A stretch of 64,000 nucleotides of DNA from Pokkaliibacter plantistimulans (GTDB lineage: Bacteria; Pseudomonadota; Gammaproteobacteria; Pseudomonadales; Balneatricaceae): NCBI RefSeq assembly GCF_003194385.1, contig NZ_LAPT01000027.1, forward strand, positions 1 through 64,000. The letters run 5' to 3'. Each line of letters begins with the position of its first letter. Within the stretch, counting starts at the first letter, position 1. This document shows positions 1 through 10,060 of the stretch, one piece after another. The translations under genes and the position numbers were made by a program. The notes beneath the pieces were generated by a model, which had not been told where the DNA came from, did no database searches, and was given only the letters and a program-made list of their open reading frames with translations.

Positions 1-94
1 AACTACGTTGCCGAATACCGCCGCCAAAACAGGCTCCCAGCCGACGGCTCAACGTGCTTTAGGCCCGCCCCGAAGGGGCGATCAACGCGAGTCA

Positions 95-129
95 AATGCT
101 CATTTAGTCCACTAAACTCCGCTTTTTCG
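95..129. repeat. Short palindromic element, copy 1
   Basis: The element reads AATGCTCATTTAG, then a short loop, then CTAAACTCCGCTTTTTC, with an inner inverted repeat TTTAGT-cc-ACTAAA at 103-116. A closely similar block lies at 12243-12279, so this looks like a dispersed extragenic palindrome. A GC-rich hairpin (CGCCCC-gaa-GGGGCG, 66-80) lies just before it. I see no gene in 1-304; besides these elements it holds only the terminator at 247-284. Confidence 0.5.
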
Positions 130-246
130 CCTGTTTCTTGTGCCCTCGGGGTATTTTCTTGTCTCGGCTGCCTCGATAACGTTTTTCAACAGCCTGTTAG
201 GCCTTTGGCACCGTGGCTTTAATGATGAGCGTGAACGTACAAGTCT

Positions 247-284
247 GAAACAACAACAGCGGCCTTGGCCGCTGTTGTTGTTTC
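247..284. terminator. Perfect 18-bp-arm palindrome, probable bidirectional terminator
   Basis: Two perfectly complementary 18-base arms flank a TT centre, with a GC-rich core (GCGGCC/GGCCGC) and A/T-rich ends (GAAACAACAACA/TGTTGTTGTTTC). It sits 20 bases past the stop of the minus-strand gene ending at 305. It could serve that gene and any plus-strand gene entering from the left edge. No clear T tract follows on either strand. Confidence 0.6.
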
Positions 285-304
285 AGGCGTTCACTCTCCT
301 GCCA

Positions 305-2053
305 TCAGGCCAGGCTTTTCTGTGAGAAGTGAACGACCTGGCGTTCCAGCAGGCGCTGTGGTTTTTCCTGCAGGCGTTCAACCAGATAGCAGTCACCATT
401 GGTCGGGCGAATGTAGCGGTCATCCAGCAGTTTGTCGCGAATGGCTCCGCAGTCATAAACCTCTCGGGATATTACCAGCTGATTGCTGTTGGTCTGGCCA
501 ATTAACTGACCTACCTGATGACACAGCTGTGGCAGTTGACTATAGGCGCCGGTATGCAGTGCCAGCTGCAGATTGATAATGGGCTTCAGTGCCTTGATCC
601 GGCGCTGGTTGTAGCTCTTGTACAAGCCATTGAACATCAGCGCAGCGCAGAGCGCGTTAATGCCGTGGGCGTCATCCTTCTGCGGCTGATCGAAAACGAC
701 AATGATGTGGTCATCTTCCATCGCTTCGACCGCGCCACTGTAGAGATTGCAGGCCTGATTGATGAAGTCATGGTAGGTTGCCAGTACTTCTTCACGCTCC
801 GGAGACGAAGCGTAACCTGCGCTCTGGCGCTGGCTCAGAAGCAACACGAACACCGTCTCATCAATCTGACTGGCCAGTGACTGGGCAATTTCCGTGGGTA
901 AGCCGCGGTGTTCGGCCAGTGGTTCAAACGGAGGTGGTGCAGATGCTGGGGTGGCAGTGAGTGCAGATGTCACCTGAGAGGGCGTACGCGCAGCGCTTAC
1001 AGCCTGGTTTAACGGCTCAAATACATCGCTCGCGCGCTGTGCTGAGGGATTCTGAGTAGTCGCCGCAGTGGCAGGAAACAGGGGTTCGGCAAACAGTGGC
1101 TCGCCAAAGCTTGCCTGCTGCAGCGGTGGCGGAGTACTGCGCACACTGGGATTGCTGGCCAGTGTCTGGGCCATGATGCTGTCAAAACTGTCTGCTGTAC
1201 TGCGCTCAGAGGCGTGCTCGTTGCCTGAAGTCGCCGTCAGTGGAGCGAAGGGCGGCTCTTCAGCGGGCTCTGACGCGTCCATATCCAGGGTGAAGTCTGC
1301 CAGAGCATCACGATTGTCATGACGGAACTCGCCGGGCTGCAGATCCAGTTCGTGCTGGGGAATATCCCGCTCTTCTTCCTGTTCACCATAGTCCGGCACT
1401 TCATTGAGGTACTCGGCATGAAGACGGTTAAAGCTGTAATTGACATAGCCCCATTCATCCTGCCGGCGCTCATCCAGCGGATCGAACGTTTCGCGCATCT
1501 GTACTGCCAGGCACGCCTTGCGTAAGGCGCGTAACGGACTTTGCAGATTGAAGGCCAGAATGAGCATGGGGAGCAGCAGCACTGCCAGAATTAGCGCGTA
1601 CTCATAACCATAGTGATTGATCAGGTTGGTCAGGCTCAGTGGCCAGTCAGGTGCTTTCCAGCGTATGCGCAGAATACCGACTTCCTGTTGATTGACCTGA
1701 ATATGCTGCGTCTGGTCGAAGCCCTGGCTGAGGCTGCCAGCACGGGCAACCAGCTCGTCTCCGCGGTAGAGCGCAGCGGCATCAACCAGCGGATGCTGCT
1801 GCATGTCACTCACCAGAACACTAAGGCCAATGCGGTCATCGGCAATCAGCAGAGGAACGGCGGACAGCTGCGTTTGTTGCAGCAGTACATTGCGCAGGGT
1901 CTGATTCTGTTGGTCAGCAATGGCATCAAGTTGGCGGGATAGCAACAGAGCGGTCAGGACAAGGCCAGCCACTAACGTCAAAACCCATACCCAAACCAAC
2001 TTAATATGCAAACCCAAGGGGGTACGTGACCGGGGTGGCGTTCTTTCCAGCAT
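305..2053 (-). CDS. SMP-type membrane protein with degenerate cyclase-like C-terminal domain
   Basis: The protein is 582 aa from the ATG at 2053. An N-terminal membrane segment (about residues 20-42, VWVLTLVAGLVLTALLL) leads into a periplasmic domain. A second membrane helix near residue 155 (YALILAVLLLPMLILAF) is followed by a long Ala/Pro/Ser-rich cytoplasmic linker. The C-terminal region of about 190 residues resembles a class III nucleotide cyclase fold but shows no clear catalytic metal or base-binding residues. E. coli smp/ytjB and a Pseudomonas homologue are likewise divergent from serB. An upstream TTG (2086) stays in frame, but a TATAAT on this strand (2094-2099) would leave almost no leader for it, so ATG is preferred. 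The function is unknown. Confidence 0.75.
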   Translation of the reverse strand: MLERTPPRSRTPLGLHIKLVWVWVLTLVAGLVLTALLLSRQLDAIADQQNQTLRNVLLQQTQLSAVPLLIADDRIGLSVLVSDMQQHPLVDAAALYRGDELVARAGSLSQGFDQTQHIQVNQQEVGILRIRWKAPDWPLSLTNLINHYGYEYALILAVLLLPMLILAFNLQSPLRALRKACLAVQMRETFDPLDERRQDEWGYVNYSFNRLHAEYLNEVPDYGEQEEERDIPQHELDLQPGEFRHDNRDALADFTLDMDASEPAEEPPFAPLTATSGNEHASERSTADSFDSIMAQTLASNPSVRSTPPPLQQASFGEPLFAEPLFPATAATTQNPSAQRASDVFEPLNQAVSAARTPSQVTSALTATPASAPPPFEPLAEHRGLPTEIAQSLASQIDETVFVLLLSQRQSAGYASSPEREEVLATYHDFINQACNLYSGAVEAMEDDHIIVVFDQPQKDDAHGINALCAALMFNGLYKSYNQRRIKALKPIINLQLALHTGAYSQLPQLCHQVGQLIGQTNSNQLVISREVYDCGAIRDKLLDDRYIRPTNGDCYLVERLQEKPQRLLERQVVHFSQKSLA

Positions 2054-2172
2054 AGCGATGCGTGCCCAAGCTCCAAAATGACACAAGACGCTGATTATAG
2101 CGGGCCATCATCGGAATGCAGCTGCTTTATACAGGTTCCGCCAGGATTGTCATGAGTATGCAAGGCTACGGG

Positions 2173-2201
2173 CTGAGAAATGCACCCGATCGGGGTATGA
2201 T
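2173..2201 (+). promoter_or_regulatory. Candidate sigma-70 promoter for serB
   Basis: CTGAGA (2173-2178) is separated by 17 bases from TATGAT (2196-2201), about 37 bases before the serB ATG. The -10 is good and the -35 is weak. The element was chosen by eye. Confidence 0.4.
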
Positions 2202-2237
2202 GACCGCCTTTTCTATCCAACCTGTGGCTTACATCCT

Positions 2238-3164
2238 ATGCAACCCAATCAAGCTCATTCGTCTGACAATCCTGTGCTGGCATCTGACTGCTGGATGTTG
2301 ACGCTGATGGCGCCTTCTCTTGGTGCTGCGGCCATCGAAGATGCAGTCGAGCTGGCCAAGCGTTTTGGTCTGTCATTGCAAAGCAGCGTATCACCTGACA
2401 GTGAGCAGCATGCCGTGCTGTCCTTGCAGGGGCAGCTGGCTGACCGTGAGGGCTTCAAGTCCGCCTGTCTTACATTGAGTGATGCCCTGCGCGTCGACAT
2501 CGTGTTGCAGGATGCCGATACCTTCAATGAGGAGTATGGCCTGGCGTGCTTCGACATGGATTCTACGCTGATCAAGGCGGAAGTGATTGATGAGCTAGCC
2601 AAGGAGGCGGGGATCGGTGATCAGGTCGCCGCCATTACCGAAGAGGCCATGCAGGGCCTGATTGATTTTCGTGAGAGTTTTACCCGTCGCATGGCGTTGC
2701 TGAATGGCCTCGACGAGTCAGTGCTGGAGATCATCGCTGCCCGGTTGCAGCTGATGGATGGTGCCGAGTTGTTGTTTGCCGGCCTTCAGCAGCGAGGGAT
2801 CAAGACGGCCATCCTTTCCGGTGGTTTTACCTACTTTGCCCGTATGTTACAGCGGCGCTTAGGTATTGATCATATCTGTGCCAATGAGCTGAATGTGCTG
2901 GACGGCAAGGTGACCGGCAAGGTCCTTGAGCCTATCGTGGATGCTCAGGTCAAGGCGGACACGCTGGAGCAACTGGCTGCAGAGCTGCAGTTACCTTTAC
3001 GTCGGGTTATTGCGGTAGGTGATGGTGCCAATGATCTGAAAATGTTGGCCAAGGCAGGTTTGGGTGTGGCATTCCGTGCCAAGCCACTGGTCCGCAGTAG
3101 TGCAAACTATGCCGTCAGCGTTTGCGGGTTGGATGCCATTCTGCAGATGATCGGTCCGCGCTGA
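2238..3164 (+). CDS. serB: Phosphoserine phosphatase SerB
   Basis: SerB removes phosphate from L-3-phosphoserine, the last step of serine synthesis, in the cytoplasm. The HAD-family core is complete. Motif I DMDST is at residues 106-110 (D106 nucleophile, D108 acid/base), followed by the LSGGF motif and the late VGDGANDLKML metal-binding motif. The first 90 residues form an ACT-like regulatory part. At 308 aa it is near the E. coli length and shorter than the two-ACT Pseudomonas form. It is convergent with the FimX-like gene and separated from it by a shared terminator. Confidence 0.95.
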   Translation: MQPNQAHSSDNPVLASDCWMLTLMAPSLGAAAIEDAVELAKRFGLSLQSSVSPDSEQHAVLSLQGQLADREGFKSACLTLSDALRVDIVLQDADTFNEEYGLACFDMDSTLIKAEVIDELAKEAGIGDQVAAITEEAMQGLIDFRESFTRRMALLNGLDESVLEIIAARLQLMDGAELLFAGLQQRGIKTAILSGGFTYFARMLQRRLGIDHICANELNVLDGKVTGKVLEPIVDAQVKADTLEQLAAELQLPLRRVIAVGDGANDLKMLAKAGLGVAFRAKPLVRSSANYAVSVCGLDAILQMIGPR

Positions 3165-3228
3165 GTAAGGTCGCTGAAGCGACCGACAAGGTGTTGCAGT
3201 TGCTGTTTCAGAGCGTCTGTAGAACAAG

Positions 3229-3258
3229 AAAAGGGCATGCCACAGGTATGCCCTTTTG
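3229..3258. terminator. Intrinsic terminator between serB and fimX-like gene
   Basis: AAAAGGGCAT and ATGCCCTTTT form a stem around a nine-base loop. T residues flank it on both strands. It lies between two convergent genes and can stop transcription from either side. Confidence 0.85.
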
Positions 3259-3278
3259 CTTTCGGTGCTGACTGCCAG

Positions 3279-5297
3279 TCAGTCGTCGGAGGTAAAGACG
3301 TAGTCCATATGTTGATGGGGGGGTTGCAGATAATGTCCCTGAATGTATTTGATACCTGCCTGCCATAGCAAGCTCAGGCAGGACGCATTTTCCACCATCG
3401 GACCGATGATAGTTTTGCCTTTTGGGACCAGCGGAGCAATCAGGCGGGCAATTCTGGCCTGAGTGTCGGGTTGATTGACCGTGCGGATCAACGGACCGTG
3501 CAGTTTGTAGTAGTCGCAGTCAAATTGCTCCGACAGCTGTTCTGCATGGGTGGTCATACCCAGATGTTTCAGACAGAGCTTCAGGCCAAGCTGATGCAGT
3601 TGTTCACAGAACAGGGCGGCCTGACGGCCAGCGGCCCATACATCCACTTCGCTGATTTGCATCACCAGCTCGTGCTGTGGAGGGACTTCTTTCATGGTGG
3701 CTTCGAGCCAGACGAAGAAGGCAGGGTCATGAATGGCCTGAGCACTGATATTGATAAATACCCGGAGCGGCAGTTGCTGCTTCTTCAGTTGCAGACATAG
3801 ACGTTCAGTGACCCACTGGTCGATCAGCAGTGCCTGCCCGGTCTGCTCCGCCTGACTCAACAGATCGACAGGGGTGATCCACTGGCCCTGATCGTCGCTC
3901 ATACGCAGCAAGACTTCATAACTGGCATCGCCCGGGCTGAACAGGTTGAGGATCGGCTGATAGAACAGAGTGAAGTGATTGTGATCCATTGCTTTACGCA
4001 GCTGCTGGCGCACCTGACTGGCCGCTCGCTGACCGCCAGGAGCACTGCGCTGGGAGGTATAAACGAACAAGGACTGCCCTTGGCGCTGAGCCTGGGCGCA
4101 AGCATGGATGGCCTGATGCAGCAGTGTCTCGGCATCTGGCAGGGTGCCATGAATCTGTACCAGGCCAGCGCAGAAGCTATTGCTCATGGAGGCGCCGGTG
4201 AGGGGCAACAGACTGCCGATCTGCTCCAGTAATAGCTGGCCGCTGCCGAGTAACGCGGATTGCTTGTCAAATGGGGCCAGGACACAAAGGTGATGCTGGT
4301 CCATACAGCCAAAGTGCAGGGTGCTGGCCTCAGGAATTTCCCGCTCCAGCAGGTGTATCTGCTCTTCTGTTTCGGCGGTAGGCTCTCCCAACTCATCCAG
4401 CAGTAACCAGTTTTCCAGACGGATGGCCATTAAAGCCCATTGCACATCATTGCCCTGATGTTCACCGCGATACTGAATGTAATGGATCTGGTCCAGCAGG
4501 GAGCGGCGATCATAGGAGGCGCGATTGAGAATATCGTCGGCCTGCTCATCCAGATTGTTTTGATGGACGTCGCTGATCATGCGCACCAGAAAGACGTTTT
4601 CTGGTGAGGGAGCGAGGCATTGCAGCTGAAACTGCAGATTACCCAGCTGCTGTTCTTCGCTCAACTGCAGGTTTAACGTCTCGCCGGGACGCCAGGTAGG
4701 TAACCGTTGGTGCAGTGCAGTCAGAGCGATGGGTGAGAACACCTCAGCCATGTCCATATCTTCCAGATGCAGTTCGTCCTGAATCTGCCACAGGCGGCGA
4801 TAGGCCAAATTGGCATAGGTGTGGTGCGGATAGCGCACCAGCGCGACCGGGTCAGTCTGGATATCCAGCAGGGAATGCAGTTGGGATACTTCGCTGTTGA
4901 GGTGGCGACGCAGGCGCATCTGTTGTCGCCAGCTGTGCAACAGGTCGTCCAGCAGGGCCAGACAGAATTCATCCCGCGGTGGCAGGCAGTCTTCCAGACG
5001 CAGGCAACAATCGGCCAGTACGTCAGGCGCGCGACCGGTGCTGAGCACGACCAGGGGCTGGTCCTGCAGGTGGCGGCGCTGATGGCGCAACCAGTCTGAA
5101 GCCTCTTCATCAATATGTTCACTGACCAGCAGGACGATGTCGAACTCGCCGCAGGCGGGTTCCAGCACAAAGCCTTCTTCCCTGATGAACAGTCCCATGT
5201 GCTCTGCCCGCTGACGAATATTAGCCAACACGGTCATGAAAGCATCATCCAGCGGACGCCGGATCACGATGTGTAAACAGTCACGATGAAGACTCAT
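3279..5297 (-). CDS. fimX: FimX-like degenerate GGDEF/EAL c-di-GMP receptor
   Basis: The protein is 672 aa. In order it has a receiver-like domain (about 1-120), a PAS-like region (135-250), a GGDEF-like domain (265-415) and an EAL domain (430-665). Both enzymatic motifs are broken: the GGDEF site reads MDQHHL (332-337), the EAL motif reads EVL (461-463) and the usual DDFG stretch reads KHLG (577-580). Substrate-binding parts such as FINIS (514-518) remain. This is the pattern of P. aeruginosa FimX, which binds c-di-GMP without cleaving it and controls type IV pilus assembly and twitching. FimX also sits next to serB there. A binding-only role here is inferred. ATG at 5297 follows an AGGA. 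Confidence 0.82.
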   Translation of the reverse strand: MSLHRDCLHIVIRRPLDDAFMTVLANIRQRAEHMGLFIREEGFVLEPACGEFDIVLLVSEHIDEEASDWLRHQRRHLQDQPLVVLSTGRAPDVLADCCLRLEDCLPPRDEFCLALLDDLLHSWRQQMRLRRHLNSEVSQLHSLLDIQTDPVALVRYPHHTYANLAYRRLWQIQDELHLEDMDMAEVFSPIALTALHQRLPTWRPGETLNLQLSEEQQLGNLQFQLQCLAPSPENVFLVRMISDVHQNNLDEQADDILNRASYDRRSLLDQIHYIQYRGEHQGNDVQWALMAIRLENWLLLDELGEPTAETEEQIHLLEREIPEASTLHFGCMDQHHLCVLAPFDKQSALLGSGQLLLEQIGSLLPLTGASMSNSFCAGLVQIHGTLPDAETLLHQAIHACAQAQRQGQSLFVYTSQRSAPGGQRAASQVRQQLRKAMDHNHFTLFYQPILNLFSPGDASYEVLLRMSDDQGQWITPVDLLSQAEQTGQALLIDQWVTERLCLQLKKQQLPLRVFINISAQAIHDPAFFVWLEATMKEVPPQHELVMQISEVDVWAAGRQAALFCEQLHQLGLKLCLKHLGMTTHAEQLSEQFDCDYYKLHGPLIRTVNQPDTQARIARLIAPLVPKGKTIIGPMVENASCLSLLWQAGIKYIQGHYLQPPHQHMDYVFTSDD

Positions 5298-5480
5298 GGA
5301 CGTCCTGCTTGTCTGAACAGTTTATTCGTTGGGGAATACTAGCACGGTTAACGCGTTGTAACAGCGTGGTTGCAGTATGAAATGCCTTCAGCTCATTGTG
5401 GCTGAGTCAGGTCGGGAGCGTGCTGTTTTATTGGCACTGTTTTGGCTGTAAAGGCAGTCGATGAGGGGAGAAGGGGCTAC

Positions 5481-5508
5481 CAGCACAGCCTGTTACCAGG
5501 CTGTGCTG
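5481..5508. terminator. Hairpin after psd, possible terminator
   Basis: A perfect 12-bp stem (CAGCACAGCCTG / CAGGCTGTGCTG) with a TTAC loop lies 17 bases past the psd stop. No T tract follows on the psd strand, so Rho-independent activity is uncertain. Confidence 0.55.
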
Positions 5509-5524
5509 TATCGAGTACGGTGGC

Positions 5525-6397
5525 TCAGTCTGCAGACTGAACAGTATGCAGCTGGCCCATGGCTTCGCCCATCCTTGTGGCGCGTCCAGCCTGCCATCCC
5601 TGCAGCCAGTCAACTTTGTCTGCACCGAACAGCACGATGGCGGTAGAGCCCAGCCAGAAACGGCCCAATTCCTCACCGCGCTTTAATACGACGGGCTCAG
5701 GTAGGCTCTGGTAGCGGGTCAGTTGCGGTTTCTTTGGCTGCGGTGTCACTTGCCCTGACCACACCGTTTCTATCCCGGCGACGATCATGGCGCCGACCAG
5801 AACCACCGCCATGGGTCCAACGTCGGTATCAAAAATGCAAACCAGACGCTCGTTGCGGGCGAACAGGTTGTCGACGTTCTCGGCGGTAGTTTGATTAACG
5901 GAGAAAAGGTCGCCGGGAACATAGATCATTTCCCGCAGCGTCCCGCCGTAGGGCATGTGTACCCGGTGATAATCACGAGGCGAGAGGTAGACTGTAGCGA
6001 AATGGCCATTGTCGAATGCTGCCGCACGCTGTGTATCGCCACCCAGCAGAGCTGTGACGCTGTAAGAACGGCCTTTGGCCTGCAGAATGCGTCCCTGCTC
6101 AAGTTTGCCTATCTCGCTGATATTGCCGTCGGCGGGACAGACCACCAGATCCTGCTGTTCCGGCAACGGGCGAGCGTTGTCGAGTAGCGCTCGGGTGAAG
6201 AAGGCGTTGAAGTGTGGGTAGTTGTTGAGCACCGGATCGGCCGCTTCGCTCATATCCACCTGGTAGTGCTGAGCAAAACGGCGGATCAGGGCATTTTTCA
6301 GCCAGACGGTACGGTTGCTGGCCAGCCAGCCAACGAGGCGGCTCAGTGCGTGCTGGGGAATCAGATGTTGAAAGTAGATAAACAAAGCAGACTTCAC
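5525..6397 (-). CDS. psd: Phosphatidylserine decarboxylase proenzyme
   Basis: Psd converts phosphatidylserine to phosphatidylethanolamine at the inner membrane. The 290-residue proenzyme carries the LGST self-cleavage motif at 249-252; Ser251 becomes the pyruvoyl group. D90 and H147, in the conserved PADG and HRVHMP segments, complete the charge-relay set. The start is a GTG with GGAGA nine bases before it. That start overlaps the stop of the upstream rhodanese gene, which suggests translational coupling. The order rhdA-psd-fimX-serB matches Pseudomonas. Confidence 0.95.
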   Translation of the reverse strand: MKSALFIYFQHLIPQHALSRLVGWLASNRTVWLKNALIRRFAQHYQVDMSEAADPVLNNYPHFNAFFTRALLDNARPLPEQQDLVVCPADGNISEIGKLEQGRILQAKGRSYSVTALLGGDTQRAAAFDNGHFATVYLSPRDYHRVHMPYGGTLREMIYVPGDLFSVNQTTAENVDNLFARNERLVCIFDTDVGPMAVVLVGAMIVAGIETVWSGQVTPQPKKPQLTRYQSLPEPVVLKRGEELGRFWLGSTAIVLFGADKVDWLQGWQAGRATRMGEAMGQLHTVQSAD

Positions 6398-6398
6398 A

Positions 6399-7223
6399 CT
6401 ATTCTCCGTTGCTGGATAGATCGTTGGTCACCGGGGTGTCCGGATGGTTGCCCCACTCGAACCAGGAGCCGTCATAGCAGTGCACGTGGGGGTAGCCCAG
6501 TGCCTTGGCGGCCAGATAGGTGAGGCCGGAACGGCGGTGGGTTTGGCAATGGGTAACAATGGTCTTGTCTGGCGTCAGTCCGCGATCGGCTAACAGACTG
6601 TGCAGTTCTTCTGCGGGCTTCAGTCGTGGCAGTTGCTGATCCTGCAGCAGATCGGTCCATTCCAGCCAGATGGCGCCGGGGATATGCCCGCCCTTGCTGG
6701 CGTTGATGACTTTCTCACCGGTGAATTCTTCGCGGGTGCGGGCATCCCAGACCGTCAGGTGCTGGTGATTCAGCAGGTCTTGCAATGTCGTTCGCACCGG
6801 CTCCAGATAGGTGGCGGTGTAAAGCGTTGCTTCGCGGTGATGGCTGTCCTGCTCCAGATCAAAACCTGCGGCCACCCAGGCCGGTAGCTGACCGTTGAGA
6901 ACGGACACCTGCCGATGACCGAGCAGATGCAGGGTCCACAGCAGGCGACCGGCCCAAGGCCCCATTTGATCGTCATAGGCTACCACCCAGGTATCGGGAG
7001 TCATGCCTACTGCAGAAAGCCGCTCGCTGAGCTGAGCCTCACTGGCGACGTAGTTCGGTACAGGGCCTTCTCCACGTAGCAGTAAGGAAGCAGGGAAGTG
7101 AATCGCTCCAGGAATGTGGCCGCGCTGGTAATTTTCGGCACTGGAAAGATCAAGGATCAGTAATTGCGGGGCGTGCAACTGACGATGCAGCGCATCCGCC
7201 TCAATCAGGACAGGACAGGACAT
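6399..7223 (-). CDS. rhdA: Thiosulfate sulfurtransferase (rhodanese)
   Basis: The 274-residue protein has two tandem rhodanese domains (about 5-125 and 145-265). The active-site loop is CQTHRRSG with Cys226 as the persulfide carrier, close to the CQTHHRS loop of Azotobacter RhdA. It transfers sulfane sulfur from thiosulfate or another donor to a thiophilic acceptor; the physiological acceptor cannot be read here. The gene starts two bases after the HDOD stop and overlaps psd, so the three genes are probably co-transcribed. Confidence 0.9.
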   Translation of the reverse strand: MSCPVLIEADALHRQLHAPQLLILDLSSAENYQRGHIPGAIHFPASLLLRGEGPVPNYVASEAQLSERLSAVGMTPDTWVVAYDDQMGPWAGRLLWTLHLLGHRQVSVLNGQLPAWVAAGFDLEQDSHHREATLYTATYLEPVRTTLQDLLNHQHLTVWDARTREEFTGEKVINASKGGHIPGAIWLEWTDLLQDQQLPRLKPAEELHSLLADRGLTPDKTIVTHCQTHRRSGLTYLAAKALGYPHVHCYDGSWFEWGNHPDTPVTNDLSSNGE

Positions 7224-7225
7224 GA

Positions 7226-8806
7226 TCAGGATCTCATCTGTTGGCGGGCGCGATAATAGAGGGTCACCCCTCGATTGGCAGCCTGCACCAGTTGACGAAA
7301 GGCGTTGTAATGCATGGGTCTGACATCACCGCGCAGACCTGCATCGGCATAGACAACAGCAATGGGGCGTTTGCCCAGAAAAATCGACATCATAAAGAAT
7401 TCTTGGGGATGACATAGCGACTGAAAAGCCTCAGGAAGCAGGCTCTGTACTTTGTCGCGATTTTTGTCATTGACCCACAGACTGCCCGGCTGGCTGCACA
7501 GACGCTGGAAAATGCTGGCGGTGTGCAGTGGCTGGCGAAAATGCTTGAAGGCTTCAACGCCGCTATCGCCAGCTGCAAGACGACCTGCAATCTCCTTGCT
7601 GTCCTGACTGGTCATCAGGATGGCGCAACGCTGCAAACCGATACCATCATGCATGCCTTCGAGCAGGCTCTGCATGATGGCCCCCAAAGAGCTGAGCTGC
7701 TTGTCGGCATTGTTGAGCTGGAACAGCCTGTCCTGATAGTGGCGCTCATCAAACAGTTTGCCCGGTAGTATGCGCTGCTGGGCCTGAGGGCGTGCCGTCA
7801 CTGTTCTGCTGCCCTGCTGGTGGGGCATGCGGTAGGCAATAGGCTGGTCATCCGGCGCCATGATCAGACGGCTGGCGGGCGCAATGATGCCCGGCGTGGC
7901 GTAGGCTGCTGCTGCGATCACGGCTGTACGATGGCAGCGGGCGCTGGCTTCCTCTCTGGTCAGACGTAACACATCACCGATGATCGGCATCAAACGGTCC
8001 ATACCCTGACCGTACCAGCCAAAATGGGCGGTATGGGCAACCCAGTTGGCCATCTTGGCCAGCATCCACGGGGCGTGCACCAGATGGTTGAGCATACGCT
8101 CCTGATCGGGATTCAGCTCATCGCCTCTTGCGCGGCGCTGCAGGCTGCTGAGCAGGCGCTTGTCTGCTGCGTTTTCCATATCGAGGGCATTGACCAGTAC
8201 TTCCGGTAACTGCCAGCGCAATGCCAGCCCGTGGGCGATTGCCTGCGCCGGGCAACCCAGTACATTGCTCTCTGCCAAAATGGGGTCCAGTTGCTGTTCA
8301 TGAATCAGGCCGTAGACCTGGCTGATGGCATCAGGTGCGAAGCGCCACAGGCTCCAGTAAATAAAGCCGTATAACATGCCTGCCGCGTAGAGCTGGGCAA
8401 TCTGTGTCGGGCGCAGTTGCTTGGCCCAGTCGCGGGCCTGAAAGGCAGCATGCAGTGAGTTGGCAACGGCATACAGATACTGGCGGTGGGCCACGCTCTG
8501 GTTGTTCATCTGCAGTACCGGGGCATTGTCCAGCACTTCACGGATACGCTGCAGGCCAAGGCTGCTGAGTGCGTGGTCCAGAGTGCGGATGTCCGTTTCC
8601 TGATTGTTGTTGAGCTGGTTGGCGTGTCGCAGCAAATGCAGGCTTAACACAGGGTCTGCCTGCAGGGCGGGCGCCAGTTCCATCAGTGCCACGTCAGGGC
8701 GGCGCAACTGATGTAACAGAAACTGTCGGCTATGGGCCATGATGGGGAGTGGCTTGTCGGCCAGAAATTCTACCCATTGCTCTGCACCATAGGGAGAGTC
8801 GCTCAT
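7226..8806 (-). CDS. HDOD-domain protein with C-terminal GAF-like region
   Basis: The protein is 526 aa. Residues about 15-215 form an HDOD domain (LMELAPALQADPVLSLHLL, then a helical bundle), related to HD hydrolases but without the metal-binding HD pair. The last 150 residues look GAF-like. HDOD proteins of Proteobacteria are linked to signalling, motility and c-di-GMP control, but nothing here fixes a partner. The ATG overlaps the rsgA stop (TAATG), so it is coupled to rsgA. Pseudomonas has a similar gene near motAB at this place; motAB are absent here. Confidence 0.8.
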   Translation of the reverse strand: MSDSPYGAEQWVEFLADKPLPIMAHSRQFLLHQLRRPDVALMELAPALQADPVLSLHLLRHANQLNNNQETDIRTLDHALSSLGLQRIREVLDNAPVLQMNNQSVAHRQYLYAVANSLHAAFQARDWAKQLRPTQIAQLYAAGMLYGFIYWSLWRFAPDAISQVYGLIHEQQLDPILAESNVLGCPAQAIAHGLALRWQLPEVLVNALDMENAADKRLLSSLQRRARGDELNPDQERMLNHLVHAPWMLAKMANWVAHTAHFGWYGQGMDRLMPIIGDVLRLTREEASARCHRTAVIAAAAYATPGIIAPASRLIMAPDDQPIAYRMPHQQGSRTVTARPQAQQRILPGKLFDERHYQDRLFQLNNADKQLSSLGAIMQSLLEGMHDGIGLQRCAILMTSQDSKEIAGRLAAGDSGVEAFKHFRQPLHTASIFQRLCSQPGSLWVNDKNRDKVQSLLPEAFQSLCHPQEFFMMSIFLGKRPIAVVYADAGLRGDVRPMHYNAFRQLVQAANRGVTLYYRARQQMRS

Positions 8807-9852
8807 TACTCGGTCTCCAGACGCAGTTGCGCCTCTTCATCCAGTGAATTGAGAATCTGTTGATAGCTCAGCATCCGCGGCTGGCTGATCGCCCCTTCTT
8901 CCAGTGCTTTACGCAAAGCACAGCCTGGCTCGCGATCATGACGGCAGTCGCGGAAGCGGCAATGGCCGAGGAAGGGGCGAAACTCGGCAAAGCCTTCCAG
9001 CAGCTCGTCAGGGCTAAGATGCCAGAGAGCGAATTCGCGAATTCCCGGAGAGTCGATCAGGTCGCCACCACTGGGGAAGTGGAACAGGCGGGCTGTGGTG
9101 GTAGTGTGAGTGCCTTTGCGGGTGCCCTCGGAAAGGGCGCCGACGCGCAGATCAACCCCTGGCAGCAGCTTGTTGATCAGGGATGACTTACCGACGCCTG
9201 ACTGGCCAACAAAGACGCTGATATGACCTTTGAGGCTGTCAATCAGCAAGTCCAGACCATGGTCCGCTTTGGTGCTGGCACGCATGACCTGATAGCCGAT
9301 TTGCTCATAGCGCTGCAACAGGGATTCCAGTGCGCTGCGGTTACTATCGCTGATCAGGTCGGTCTTGTTCAGTAGCAGGATGGGGCGAATGTCACTGAGT
9401 TCGGCTGCCACCAGGTAACGGTCGATCAGGTTGGCGTAGGGCGTGGGCTCAGGGGCAATGGTAATGATGATCAGATCGATATTGGCCGCCACCGCCTTCA
9501 GTTCACCATGTGGGGTAGGGCGTTTGAGCACACTGCTGCGTGGCATATTGGCCACCACCACGCCCTCATCAGGGCCAGGCCGCCAGATGACATCGTCACC
9601 AGTCACCAGCGGCTCAAGGTTGGCGCGTAGATAGCAGCGCATCTGTTGCCCCTGCATTTCCCCATCGACCGCCTCCACGTCCACTTGGCGACCATAATGA
9701 GCAATCACCCGACCGCGGATTTCCGGGCCTAGTTCTCCGGCATTGAGCTGGGCGCTGAAACGCTCCTCATGCTGATGAGCGCGCTGTACCCGCTCATCCT
9801 GGATTTTCTTGATGCGCCAAGACTGGCGTCTGGTTAGGTTCCGTTTGCTCAT
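8806..9852 (-). CDS. rsgA: Ribosome small-subunit GTPase RsgA
   Basis: RsgA is a GTPase that helps late 30S maturation. The 348-residue protein has an OB-fold (about 40-110) followed by a circularly permuted GTPase domain. The motif order is G4 NKTD (162-165), G1 GQSGVGKS (216-223), then G3 DSPG (267-270). A zinc knuckle follows with C298, C303, H305 and C311. The reading frame continues upstream to 9951, but the ATG at 9852 has an AGGA nine bases ahead and gives the family's usual [10 protein letters not shown] start. It diverges from orn. Confidence 0.95.
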   Translation of the reverse strand: MSKRNLTRRQSWRIKKIQDERVQRAHQHEERFSAQLNAGELGPEIRGRVIAHYGRQVDVEAVDGEMQGQQMRCYLRANLEPLVTGDDVIWRPGPDEGVVVANMPRSSVLKRPTPHGELKAVAANIDLIIITIAPEPTPYANLIDRYLVAAELSDIRPILLLNKTDLISDSNRSALESLLQRYEQIGYQVMRASTKADHGLDLLIDSLKGHISVFVGQSGVGKSSLINKLLPGVDLRVGALSEGTRKGTHTTTTARLFHFPSGGDLIDSPGIREFALWHLSPDELLEGFAEFRPFLGHCRFRDCRHDREPGCALRKALEEGAISQPRMLSYQQILNSLDEEAQLRLETE

Positions 9853-10060
9853 CTGATCCTGAGGTGACAAAGCTGCTCGCGAGGGAGGATGCCGCTGCCG
9901 CGTGTTGAGAAGTAACCCAGCATTTTGCCTGACATCCCGACAAGGTGCCACGTTTGCCGCTGCGGGGAGGGGCTCCTATGTGTTACCACAGGTGCCTCAT
10001 GCGCTCAGGCTGGTTAGAATAGGGCGCAATTGTGAGTATGTTTAGAGGTGGGAGAGCAGT

